64,000 nucleotides of DNA. It comes from G963675935 sp963675935 (GTDB taxonomy: Bacteria; Planctomycetota; Planctomycetia; Pirellulales; Thermoguttaceae). The notes beneath the pieces were generated by a model. The model had not been told where the DNA came from and did no database searches. It worked only from the letters and a program-made list of their open reading frames with translations. Position 1 is the first letter of the stretch. The number at the start of each line of letters is the position of its first letter. A program made the translations under genes and the position numbers. Positions 35,384 to 43,079 of the stretch are shown in pieces. The DNA is taken from positions 1 through 64,000 of the forward strand of contig CAXXPV010000006.1 of NCBI GenBank assembly GCA_963675935.2, given 5' to 3'.

Positions 35384-35483
35384 CATTCGGCAGCAGGCCG
35401 GGTATATGCCATCAGGGCTTGATCGGATGCTTACCGATCTGAATACGCAGGTGGAACTGATGTCCGGGTGGTGGTTACTGTGA
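35370..35483 (+). CDS. Possible very small protein (37 aa)
   Basis: MSWSDIRQQAGYMPSGLDRM... starts inside the end of the preceding gene (14-base overlap) in another frame. Protein-like composition and tight overlap are the only support. Confidence 0.3.
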   Translation: MSWSDIRQQAGYMPSGLDRMLTDLNTQVELMSGWWLL

Positions 35484-35557
35484 AGCTTGTCGGCCGCTGA
35501 AAGTGTTGATAGGGGTTCGTTCACTTCGGAATGTGGAAGAGATAAAGGGATGATTCA

Positions 35558-35755
35558 ATGAAGAATCCAAGTGATGGCTCATTATGGCGACTATCTCAGG
35601 CAATGGCCTACCTCTCCTGTAGCAAGGCGCACTTGTACCGTCTCAAGGAGGCAGGTCTCTTAGTACCGGTGGACGTAGGTTTGTCAGGTCGAGCTTGCTG
35701 GCGCTGGCGGCGTTCGGACGTTGAGCGGTTCGTCAAGAAAGGAGAACGTGGTTAG
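35558..35755 (+). CDS. AlpA/excisionase-like helix-turn-helix protein
   Basis: 65 residues: WRLSQAMAYLSCSKAHLYRL, then KEAGLLVPVDVGLSGRACWR and WRRSDVERFV, is the MerR/AlpA-like winged helix of excisionases (helix-turn-helix with the sequence read into DNA followed by W-R-xxDVExF). AAGGGA precedes the start. Directly upstream of the integrase, it is the likely recombination directionality factor of the element. Confidence 0.8.
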   Translation: MKNPSDGSLWRLSQAMAYLSCSKAHLYRLKEAGLLVPVDVGLSGRACWRWRRSDVERFVKKGERG

Positions 35756-35839
35756 GCTTCGCAAAATAGCGGTCGCTCTTTCCGCGTGTTCTGCTGGAAG
35801 GTTTGGAAATTCTCACCTTCGGCAGATAGGTGCCTTGAT

Positions 35840-36970
35840 ATGAAGCGAGTGCCACAGATATCGTTGTTCAAGCCAGTCACGGTCAAGAAGGGCAAGAATG
35901 GCGAGAAGGATAAAACGATTATCTCACGAATCTGGTGGATGCGTTGGTGGCAAGATGGAAAGAACCGGCGTGAATCGACTGGAACCCGGAATAGACGAGA
36001 AGCCGAACGGCGGCGGTGGCAACGGCAGGAGGAGTTTGAACGTGGCGAGAAGGCAACAATCCGCGGAGTCTCCTTCGCGCAGGCTAAGAAGGAGTTCATA
36101 GCCGCCAAGGCTGTTACGAATCGCCTCACAACTTCGGAGTCCTATAGTATTTCGCTTGGTCATTTCGAGCGGCTGATGAAGCCTGATGGTCTCGCCGAGA
36201 TCGACGTCGGCTGCCTACGCGCCTTCATGGCCGCTCGCTTAGCCGAGAAAAAAGTCACTGCGGGCACGGCTAACCGGGATTTGCGCGCGTTGCGGGTGTT
36301 CCTCGGTTGGGCGGCCGAGCGACGGTTCTTGGCTGCGGCACCGACGCTCAAAGGGATCAAGCTGCGCGAAGACGTAAAATTGCCGATCAACATCCCTATC
36401 GAAGAATATCGGGCGATGATGGCCCGCCTCGACTCCGGGAAGTTGAAGCTGACCAAACGCCCGACGGAATGGTGGCGCATGTTCTTGTGGCTCGCGATGA
36501 CATTCGGAATGCGACGCGGTGAACTGTTATCGCTCGACTGGGATCAAATTGTTCTTGACGGGGACTCGGGGACATTGACAATCTTGTCGATCAGCGATGC
36601 CGAGAAACTTGGCAAGAGATTGGAACAGGACAAGATACCGAAGGGACGAAAGTCTCGGACGCTTCCGCTTGTACCGGAGATGGTCAAAATGCTTCGGGCG
36701 TGGCGGAAAGCGAATCCGGACGAGAGTAAGGTCTTATCTTATACGGGCAATGTGCGTCACTTGTACGACGACCTCCACAAGATCGCCGGCAAGCATAGGA
36801 CATTTAAGAATTTTAGGTCCAGTACCGCCTCGCAGTTGATCGCAGCGGGGGTTCCAACGATTGTTGTTGCAGACTGGTTGGGGCATGATCTCACAATTCT
36901 GCAAAAACACTACGCCAATACGACCTCGGCCTTGCAGAGGGCGGCGGAAGCGAGGAAGATCGTTGGGTAG
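35840..36970 (+). CDS. int: Tyrosine recombinase, site-specific integrase
   Basis: 376 residues from MKRVPQISLFKPVTV (start 35840 preferred over the 54-base longer frame). The SAM-like core-binding domain (TTSESYSISLGHFERLM) precedes the catalytic domain: Arg in GMRRGELLSLDWD (about 225), Lys in KGRKSRTLPL, KNFR in place of HxxR at about 322, His in LGHDLT (about 347) and Tyr in HYANT (about 357). Lys in the first position of HxxR is tolerated in this family. Its position 250 bp from the right att repeat in tRNA-Leu identifies it as the element's integrase. Confidence 0.92.
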   Translation: MKRVPQISLFKPVTVKKGKNGEKDKTIISRIWWMRWWQDGKNRRESTGTRNRREAERRRWQRQEEFERGEKATIRGVSFAQAKKEFIAAKAVTNRLTTSESYSISLGHFERLMKPDGLAEIDVGCLRAFMAARLAEKKVTAGTANRDLRALRVFLGWAAERRFLAAAPTLKGIKLREDVKLPINIPIEEYRAMMARLDSGKLKLTKRPTEWWRMFLWLAMTFGMRRGELLSLDWDQIVLDGDSGTLTILSISDAEKLGKRLEQDKIPKGRKSRTLPLVPEMVKMLRAWRKANPDESKVLSYTGNVRHLYDDLHKIAGKHRTFKNFRSSTASQLIAAGVPTIVVADWLGHDLTILQKHYANTTSALQRAAEARKIVG

Positions 36971-37189
36971 ACCGCTTCTCCTGGTTGGTGCTTTGTTCGG
37001 CGTGCCCCGGCATTCCCACATCGTGGGAATGCCGGGGCACCGCCGTTTTCTTGGAAAAATTGGGATACGAGTTTGGCCGGGATTTGGCCGTTCTGGGCTA
37101 GCTCAGGCTACTTCCAGTATCCTCAGGAGAACGAGCCATACTTCTTGGTGGTGCTGTCCAGGCCGCATCGAAAATGCCCTTTTTCAGGG

Positions 37190-37216
37190 CTCCAGAGCAC
37201 TCCAGACTACTCCAGA
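37190..37216 (+). repeat. Three 10-bp-phased CTCCAGA repeats near the right att site
   Basis: CTCCAGA occurs at 37190, 37200 and 37210, exactly one helical turn apart, ending eight bases before the att repeat. Candidate arm-type sites for integrase or excisionase. Confidence 0.45.
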
Positions 37217-37225
37217 GACGAACAG

Positions 37226-37307
<82 letters not shown>

Positions 37308-37317
37308 AAATTGAACA

Positions 37318-37503
37318 CTATTCCTTTTCAGACAACAACTTATACCCGATTTCCTGCCCTTCGCCGTTGGCTTGTCTTGGGGCAATGCTTCCTAAAATTC
37401 TACCTTTTCTGGGATTGTCGGCAAGTGTCCAGTGGTTAGCCCCGTAGTTAGTCAACAAGCCCCCCGTCATTTCGTCGGCCGTCAAATAAACATAAAAGCT
37501 CAT
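37318..37503 (-). CDS. Possible small protein or gene remnant (61 aa)
   Basis: MSFYVYLTADEMTGGLLTNY... ends with GQEIGYKLLSEKE. The composition is protein-like, but there is no clear ribosome site and no family. It may be a fragment next to the integration site. The rest of 37504-37779 shows no gene. Confidence 0.3.
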   Translation of the reverse strand: MSFYVYLTADEMTGGLLTNYGANHWTLADNPRKGRILGSIAPRQANGEGQEIGYKLLSEKE

Positions 37504-37779
37504 CGTGGTCGAGATAGGGGCGCGCCGAGCCGACCTCTGTAGGATAGCAGGCATTACCTTTCGCGCCCAGCGGGAACAAAACGCCCGCCGTAGGTCGTGC
37601 GCCTTGGGAACATGGGCGGCGCTGATGTCACGGGCTTCGTTTGGTCCGAGAGCGAGGCTGTTGCTTGGGTAGACCGGTTAGCGGGTAGACAGCGCCAGAA
37701 AGGAGAAACGAATCCACATTTGACACACGCCTCTCAACCGAGATTCGTCATGGCATCATGGAATGCGAAAAGACACGGT

Positions 37780-38445
37780 CTACTCCCTCATCCTTCCGCT
37801 TTTATCGGCTTGCCACACTCGGCCGCTCTCGACATCCAGGACTGTGAGCCAGCCATCGCCGTAACACCACGTGTCGATGCACTTCAAGTAGCCTAGGTCG
37901 AGAATCTCGCCGCTCTTCTGCGAGGCGTGGCCCACGATGGCCGTCTTGCCGGAAATATGCGGGCCGGGCTGACGCTTCTTCACCGAGTCCCAAAGAAACG
38001 TCTCGCGCGATTGCTCGGAAAGCGGCTGCTCGGCCACGTAGTTGCCGTGCATGAAGATGTGCCGCTCCGATTCATGCCACAGCCGGCAGCTTCGCAAAAA
38101 CGCGATGTGTTCCGCCGGAATGTCCTCGGGCCGCGCGACGCCGTAGGACATCAACGTGGCGTCGCCGCCGAACAGGAGCCAATCGAGGAGCAGATCGGAC
38201 TGGCCATCGTGAATCGCGAGCATCATGTCGTCGTGATTGCCCAGCAGGGGGATCAATCGACATTGCCGCCCAAGGGCCAGCAGCCGCTCGATCGTCGCGC
38301 GGCAATCCGGCCCCCGGTCGATGTAATCGCCCAGGGCGACGACGGTGTCGTCGGGCCCCGGGCGGATGACCGCCAGCAGGGCGTCGAACGCGGCCAGGCA
38401 GCCGTGGATGTCGCCGATGGCTAGTGTGCGCGGAGATTTGGCCAC
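37780..38445 (-). CDS. PPP-family metallophosphoesterase (serine/threonine phosphatase)
   Basis: Signature blocks GDIHG (residues 12-16), GDYIDRG (about 39-45) and GNHD (about 69-72), then HGN and GHA histidine motifs, define the dinuclear-metal PPP phosphatase fold. 221 residues, soluble, of the bacterial Ser/Thr phosphatase or diadenosine tetraphosphatase-like class. The substrate is not determinable. It stands alone next to the tRNA. Confidence 0.88.
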   Translation of the reverse strand: MAKSPRTLAIGDIHGCLAAFDALLAVIRPGPDDTVVALGDYIDRGPDCRATIERLLALGRQCRLIPLLGNHDDMMLAIHDGQSDLLLDWLLFGGDATLMSYGVARPEDIPAEHIAFLRSCRLWHESERHIFMHGNYVAEQPLSEQSRETFLWDSVKKRQPGPHISGKTAIVGHASQKSGEILDLGYLKCIDTWCYGDGWLTVLDVESGRVWQADKSGRMRE

Positions 38446-38641
38446 AATCTGAGGATATCCAGGGTTTTTTACTGTACGCGGCCTGACGGGGAACCTATTT
38501 CATCCCAGTGCAAAAAGACACACTTTCGACCGTGCAAGGTATTGCAATGGGGAAAATGGCATTATACTAAGCGATGGCGCGTTGCATAATGCCCGGCGGA
38601 ACGCCTTGGGGTTGGGGCTCTGCCGCGTTAGGCTATTTCCC

Positions 38642-38719
38642 GTTTAGCCGGCGAACTTGTTCGCCGCGTTTTTGGCCGAAATTGCCAAGCATACGCGGCG
38701 AACAAGTTCGCGGCTAAAC
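38642..38719. repeat. Palindromic element, GTTTAGCC family
   Basis: Near-perfect terminal inverted repeats of 27-28 bp beginning GTTTAGCC and reading ...TTCGCCGCGT, around a 23-base centre. Same family as 46949-47020 and 60799-60870. It lies in the 38446-38789 intergenic gap. Confidence 0.8.
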
Positions 38720-38789
38720 GACTCACCTGACATTTATTACCGGACACTCAATAATACATCACCCGCAAACAGCCCCGGAGCATCGTCCC

Positions 38790-39872
38790 ATGATTCGCCG
38801 CGTCTTTTGCATCGGACTGATGGCTTTGGCCCGGGTGTTTACGGCGGGCGGCCGGCTGTTCGGTCAGGAGCCATTGTCGGGCAATGCGGAGCCGGTCCCG
38901 ATGCCGACGCTCGGCGGCCGACAATTTTGGGCCGATGAATTGTTCTTCCACCAATGGCGAATCCAGCGGAACGTGTTCAACGACAAGTGCCGATTGCTCG
39001 ACGAGCGCGACCTGCGCCACGCCCAGGGCAGCTACGACGATTGCCTCGCGGCCTTGGAAGCGATCAAGCGGGAACGGCACTTGCCGCCGATGAAGGGCCG
39101 CGCCGTCGTCGTGTTGCACGGGCTGGGACGCAGCCGGGCGTCGATGGAATCGCTCTGCCGGTATCTTCGAGAGAAGGGCGGCTATGTGGTCTTTAACGTC
39201 GAATATCCGAGCACCCGGTACGACATGGCCGCACATGCCCGAACGCTTCGCCACCTGGTCAACAACCTGCACGGCATCGAGGAGATCAACTTCATCGGCC
39301 ACAGCATGGGCAACATCGTCGTGCGCCGCTACCTCGGCGATTTGGATCGGCAAGACCCGACAAAACTATCGCCCAACGCCGCGGCGGCCGATCGCCGGTC
39401 GCGGATGCGCTTCGGCCGATTTGTCATGTTGGCCCCGCCGAATCAAGGCTCCATGCTGGCCCACACGTTTGCCGACAACATCCTGTTCAAGGAGATCGCC
39501 GGCGACGCGGGCCAGGAGCTTGGCCGCGATTGGCTCGACGCGGAAAAACGCCTCGCGACGCCTCCGTTCCCGTTCGGCATCATTGCCGGCGGAAAGGGAA
39601 ACGGACGAGGTTACAATCCGATTTTGCCTGGCGACAACGATGCAGTCATCAGCATCGACACGGCGAAACTCGCCGGGGCCAGCGATTTCGCCGTGCTGCC
39701 GGTAATCCACTCGTTCATCATGGACAACGCCGTGGTCCAGCAATATACGCTCCAGTTTTTGCAACACGGCTATTTCATCTCGGAGCAAGAGCGGCATCCG
39801 ATCCGCGAGACCGACGGCGCGAAGAAGCTCAGCGAGCCGGAAATGAAGAGGCGAAGGGAGCGATTGCCGTGA
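38790..39872 (+). CDS. Alpha/beta hydrolase, lipase-like, probably secreted
   Basis: The N-terminus MIRRVFCIGLMALARVFTAG is a likely signal peptide. VVVLHGLGRSRASM (oxyanion region), NFIGHSMGNIVVRRYL (nucleophile elbow GHSMG, near residue 172) and a later VIHSFIM (candidate catalytic His) fit the lipase/PGAP1-like branch of alpha/beta hydrolases. 360 residues. The end overlaps ruvX by GTGA. The pairing with ruvX is probably positional rather than functional. Confidence 0.75.
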   Translation: MIRRVFCIGLMALARVFTAGGRLFGQEPLSGNAEPVPMPTLGGRQFWADELFFHQWRIQRNVFNDKCRLLDERDLRHAQGSYDDCLAALEAIKRERHLPPMKGRAVVVLHGLGRSRASMESLCRYLREKGGYVVFNVEYPSTRYDMAAHARTLRHLVNNLHGIEEINFIGHSMGNIVVRRYLGDLDRQDPTKLSPNAAAADRRSRMRFGRFVMLAPPNQGSMLAHTFADNILFKEIAGDAGQELGRDWLDAEKRLATPPFPFGIIAGGKGNGRGYNPILPGDNDAVISIDTAKLAGASDFAVLPVIHSFIMDNAVVQQYTLQFLQHGYFISEQERHPIRETDGAKKLSEPEMKRRRERLP

Positions 39873-40336
39873 GTCAAACATCGCCCGAGGCGGGCCGCGT
39901 GGCCGGCATCGACTACGGAACCGTGCGGATCGGAATCGCCGTGAGCAATCCCGAGCGGACCATCGCCAGCCCGTTGGAGAATTACACCCGGCGCGGCGTG
40001 GATCAAGACGCACGGCGGTTTCAGCGTTTGACCATCGAGGAGCGGGTGTCGCTGTTCGTCGTGGGTCTGCCGATTCATCTGGACGGCCGGGAAAGCCAAA
40101 AATCGGTCGAGGCCCGGCAGTTCGGCGCGTGGTTAGCCGAGACGACCGGCGTGCCGGTGGAGTATTTCGACGAGCGATTCACAAGTCGGGAGGCCGAGGA
40201 TTTTTTGTTGTCGGCCGACATGACGCGGAAGCGGCGGAAGAAGCGGCTCGACATGCTTGCGGCCCAGATCATGCTGACGGCGTATTTGGAGAAGGGGCCG
40301 GGAGCTGGGGATGAGGGGCTAGGGATCGGGGATTAG
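39869..40336 (+). CDS. ruvX: RuvX/YqgF Holliday-junction resolvase-like nuclease
   Basis: The GTG at 39869 overlaps the upstream stop (GTGA). VAGIDYGTVRIGIAVSNPER carries the first Asp of the RNase H-like fold, followed by VVGLPIHLDG, EYFDERFTSREAED (second acidic site) and a final helix with LDMLAAQIMLTAYLE, the conserved DxxAAxxILqxyL pattern. The C-terminus extends about ten residues into a Gly-rich tail (GPGAGDEGLGIGD). Family role: pre-16S rRNA 5' end processing and possibly DNA resolution. Confidence 0.92.
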   Translation: MSQTSPEAGRVAGIDYGTVRIGIAVSNPERTIASPLENYTRRGVDQDARRFQRLTIEERVSLFVVGLPIHLDGRESQKSVEARQFGAWLAETTGVPVEYFDERFTSREAEDFLLSADMTRKRRKKRLDMLAAQIMLTAYLEKGPGAGDEGLGIGD

Positions 40337-40358
40337 GATCGGCGAATCAATAAGTGTC

Positions 40359-40423
40359 GTGGGGCAGGTTGCCAACCTGCTATATTTTCTTTTAATTTGA
40401 GGCAGGTTGGCAACCTGCCCCAC
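40359..40423. repeat. Palindromic element, CAGGTTG family
   Basis: Perfect 22-bp inverted repeat starting GTGGGGCAGGTTGCC; each arm is itself nearly palindromic (CAGGTTGCCAACCTG). It lies 22 bases after ruvX and could also act as a terminator. The rest of 40337-40617 has no gene. Confidence 0.8.
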
Positions 40424-40617
40424 AGAAAAATGGATTCGCCAATCCTTAGCCGCCGTCATTTATTTCCTAATTTACCGATCTTGCGGTCTGTGCGTCCTGT
40501 GCGGGATATTCATTGAATGTCGACGGTTTCGTGTGCCGATGCACTTGATAGGCAAACCTTCTGGCCGACCCAGATAGGCGGTGCTTTCATCGACACGACC
40601 CAAGGGGGGGAATACCC

Positions 40618-41007
40618 ATGATCCGCCGGACCATTTTCACGCTGTTTGCGGCAGCGATTTTGTCATCCATGTTTTGCGTGACCGACGCCCAGGCTCAACA
40701 GGCCTACGGCCGCCAGTGGAGCGGAAGCTACAGTACGCAAGATTGGAACCGCATGTACCACTATCCGTACGTCTACTATCCGCAGAATTTCTGGGGGTCC
40801 GACTATTATCGGAGCAGCGAGAACATGTACTATCGGTATCCGCCGGAAATGCGGGTTCCGGTGTACCACAAACAGTGGGAGAACTTCTATCCCGAGCATC
40901 GGAAAGACCCTAAGATGACCGAACATCAAATGTTTCCGATGTTTGGCCAGCGGCATACAGGCACGCGCTACTATCAGGGGCACCACTTCAACGCCGACGT
41001 ATTTTGA
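40618..41007 (+). CDS. Secreted Tyr/Trp-rich small protein (129 aa)
   Basis: Signal peptide MIRRTIFTLFAAAILSSMFC... ends near AQAQQA (about residue 27). The mature part is packed with aromatic residues (NRMYHYPYVYYPQNFW, YYRSSENMYYRYPPEMR) and ends with FNADVF. I recall similar short proteins as common in Planctomycetota; the function is unknown. AGGGGGGG precedes the ATG by several bases. A strong terminator follows at 41181. Confidence 0.7.
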   Translation: MIRRTIFTLFAAAILSSMFCVTDAQAQQAYGRQWSGSYSTQDWNRMYHYPYVYYPQNFWGSDYYRSSENMYYRYPPEMRVPVYHKQWENFYPEHRKDPKMTEHQMFPMFGQRHTGTRYYQGHHFNADVF

Positions 41008-41180
41008 CGGCCAGGCGGTGGAAGGGTGATTGCGAAAGCGCCAGCGGCGATTTCATTGGCGGTTTGCCCCTTTACCCCCCACTATGTTGCCGTGAAAACC
41101 ACGCAGCCTTGAGAATAGGGGCTTGCATCTTCGTGGATCATGTAGCATAATGAAAAGCGTGGGGCTTCCCCACACCAATT

Positions 41181-41221
41181 GCCCTTCGCAGGTTCCTGCC
41201 CCACCTGCGAGGGGCTTTTTT
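41181..41221 (+). terminator. Intrinsic terminator before nuoA
   Basis: GCCCTTCGCAGGT pairs with ACCTGCGAGGGGC (one wobble pair) around a nine-base loop, followed by six T residues. It ends the transcript of the secreted protein gene. Confidence 0.8.
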
Positions 41222-41319
41222 ATTGCGACGTGATTGACCGCATCAAATATCGTCCCTAGAATGTGCGCGGATGTCGGCTCTGGATGTCGGCGCCTTGTGA
41301 GTGAAAGGGACAGCGGCTC

Positions 41320-41793
41320 ATGGAGCAATCGCTTACGCCGATCCTGCCGATCTTCTTGTTTTTGCTCTGCGCCATCGCCTTGGCCGGGGGCCTGTTGATC
41401 GTTGCCCGCTTGTTCCAAACAAAACGGGCCGGCCGCGTCACGCGGATGCCGTATGAGAGCGGCATGGACCCGATCCACGACACGCGGCGCCGCTTCGATG
41501 TGCGTTTCCATCTGCTGGCCATTGCCTTCCTGATTTTCGACGTGGAACTGCTGTTCTTGTATCCCTGGGCGGTGTCGTTCGGCGGAAGAAACGAGCAGGG
41601 GGCGGTGCTCATGGAACAAGGCGTTGCGAAACCGCAAGCGGTTTCCGAAGCCGAATCTCCCCGTATCCCCCTCTCCCCGTCTCCCCCTCTCGCATCGCGT
41701 CGCGTCGCCTTTGCCGGCGCGATGACCTTCGTGGCGCTGTTGACTTTGGGATTCATCTACGACTGGCGCAAGGGAGTGTTTCGATGGCGCTGA
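41320..41793 (+). CDS. nuoA: NADH-quinone oxidoreductase subunit A
   Basis: Three membrane helices, with PILPIFLFLLCAIALAGGLL first, the conserved loop MPYESGMDPIHDTRRRFDVR and the second helix FHLLAIAFLIFDVELLFLYP. NuoA helps form the quinone-side junction of complex I in the membrane arm. At 157 residues it is somewhat long because of a loop (about 95-135) between helices 2 and 3 with a Ser/Pro-rich stretch. It overlaps nuoB by 10 bases. Confidence 0.93.
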   Translation: MEQSLTPILPIFLFLLCAIALAGGLLIVARLFQTKRAGRVTRMPYESGMDPIHDTRRRFDVRFHLLAIAFLIFDVELLFLYPWAVSFGGRNEQGAVLMEQGVAKPQAVSEAESPRIPLSPSPPLASRRVAFAGAMTFVALLTLGFIYDWRKGVFRWR

Positions 41794-42308
41794 CGGCCCC
41801 CAACAACGAACTGCCCGACAACGCGGCGATCACAAAGCTCGACGAACTGGTCAGTTGGTGCCGGAAGAACAGCCTGTGGCCGATGCCGTTTGCGACGGCC
41901 TGCTGTGGCATCGAACTGATGGCGACCGGCGCGAGCCGGCACGACATCGCGCGGTTCGGCGCCGAGGTGTTCCGCTTCAGTCCGCGGCAATGCGATTTAA
42001 TGCTCGTGGCGGGCCGGGTGACGATGAAGATGCTGCCGGTGTTGCAAAGGATTTGGCAGCAGATGCCTGCGCCGAAGTGGTGCGTTTCGATGGGCGCCTG
42101 CGCCTCGACCGGCGGCGTGTTCGACACGTACTCGGTCGTGCAGGGGATCGACCGATTCATGCCGGTCGATATGTACGTGCCCGGTTGTCCGCCGCGGCCG
42201 GAGCAATTGATTCAGTCGATCATCGACTTGCAGGAGAAGATTCAACGCGAGGGGAAATTGTTCAGCCGTCAGCGGCTTCGCACGGATAATCAAGAGCTGT
42301 TTCCATGA
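41784..42308 (+). CDS. nuoB: NADH-quinone oxidoreductase subunit B
   Basis: Carries the N2 [4Fe-4S] ligands: ATACCGIELMATG (tandem Cys), GACAS and VPGCPPRPEQLI. 174 residues, soluble, peripheral arm, last electron carrier before quinone. It overlaps nuoA upstream and nuoC downstream (ATGA), as in a tightly coupled nuo operon. Confidence 0.95.
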   Translation: MALTAPNNELPDNAAITKLDELVSWCRKNSLWPMPFATACCGIELMATGASRHDIARFGAEVFRFSPRQCDLMLVAGRVTMKMLPVLQRIWQQMPAPKWCVSMGACASTGGVFDTYSVVQGIDRFMPVDMYVPGCPPRPEQLIQSIIDLQEKIQREGKLFSRQRLRTDNQELFP

Positions 42309-42778
42309 CGCCAATCGAACTTCTAGCGACATTCCCCGGTCTTGCCGCGAGCGAGTTTCGCGGCCAAACTCGCGTCATTGCGCCGCCGGAGTTGCTGCTT
42401 GATGTTTTGCGCACGCTCAAGGATCAGCACGGCTTCGACTTTCTGGTCGATATTACCTGCGTCGATTATCTGAACTACCGCGACGCCAAAGACCGCTTCG
42501 GCCTGGTCTATCTGTTGGCGAACACGGAGACGAACGAGCGGCTAACCGTGCGATGTTTTGTAAACGATCCCGAGCCATCGGTGCCGTCGGTCGTCGAGCT
42601 ATGGGAAGGCGCCAACTGGCTCGAGCGCGAAGTGTGGGACATGTTCGGCATTCGTTTCGCGGGCCATCCCGATTTGCGGCGGATTCTTTTGCCCGAGGAG
42701 TTCGCGGCCCATCCGTTGCGGAAGGATTATCCGCTGCAAGGCCGTGGCGAGCGGCACAATTTTCCCGTGGTTGGATAG
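42305..42778 (+). CDS. nuoC: NADH-quinone oxidoreductase subunit C
   Basis: FLVDITCVDYL, RFGLVYLLAN and the signature EREVWDMFGIRFAGHPDLRR (ERE-WDmfGi), then LRKDYPLQG, identify the 30-kDa subunit. 157 residues; not fused to NuoD. It starts in an ATGA overlap with nuoB. Downstream the operon is interrupted by a palindromic repeat and a 3.8-kb glycosidase gene before nuoD. Confidence 0.94.
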   Translation: MTPIELLATFPGLAASEFRGQTRVIAPPELLLDVLRTLKDQHGFDFLVDITCVDYLNYRDAKDRFGLVYLLANTETNERLTVRCFVNDPEPSVPSVVELWEGANWLEREVWDMFGIRFAGHPDLRRILLPEEFAAHPLRKDYPLQGRGERHNFPVVG

Positions 42779-42780
42779 GA

Positions 42781-42846
42781 GTAGGTTATGCTTCAGCATA
42801 ACACCTTGACTTGCAGGGTGTATTGTTAGGCTAAAGCATAACCTAC
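42781..42846. repeat. Palindromic element, GTAGGTTATGC family
   Basis: Terminal inverted repeats of 22 bp (20 matching), starting GTAGGTTATGCTTCAGC, two bases after the nuoC stop. Related to 62171-62314. The rest of the 42847-43079 gap holds no gene. Confidence 0.75.
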
Positions 42847-43079
42847 AACGACAACCTGTCCCCTTTTCCGACAGGCCGCTGCTCAAAATACCCATCATTC
42901 GGCGCAAAAAGCTCATTGCGTAGCGCGAACGGAGCGACTAGACTCGATCAGGGAAGGCTGATTGCCTTCCGGTCTCCATTTTTCGCGTTTTTCCCCCCCC
43001 GCTCCGCCAGACTGCAAGAAGATGCCGTCTCCGTTGGCCGAAAAGATAGCCCCACCCTTCCCGCAAAAAGGATACTACG

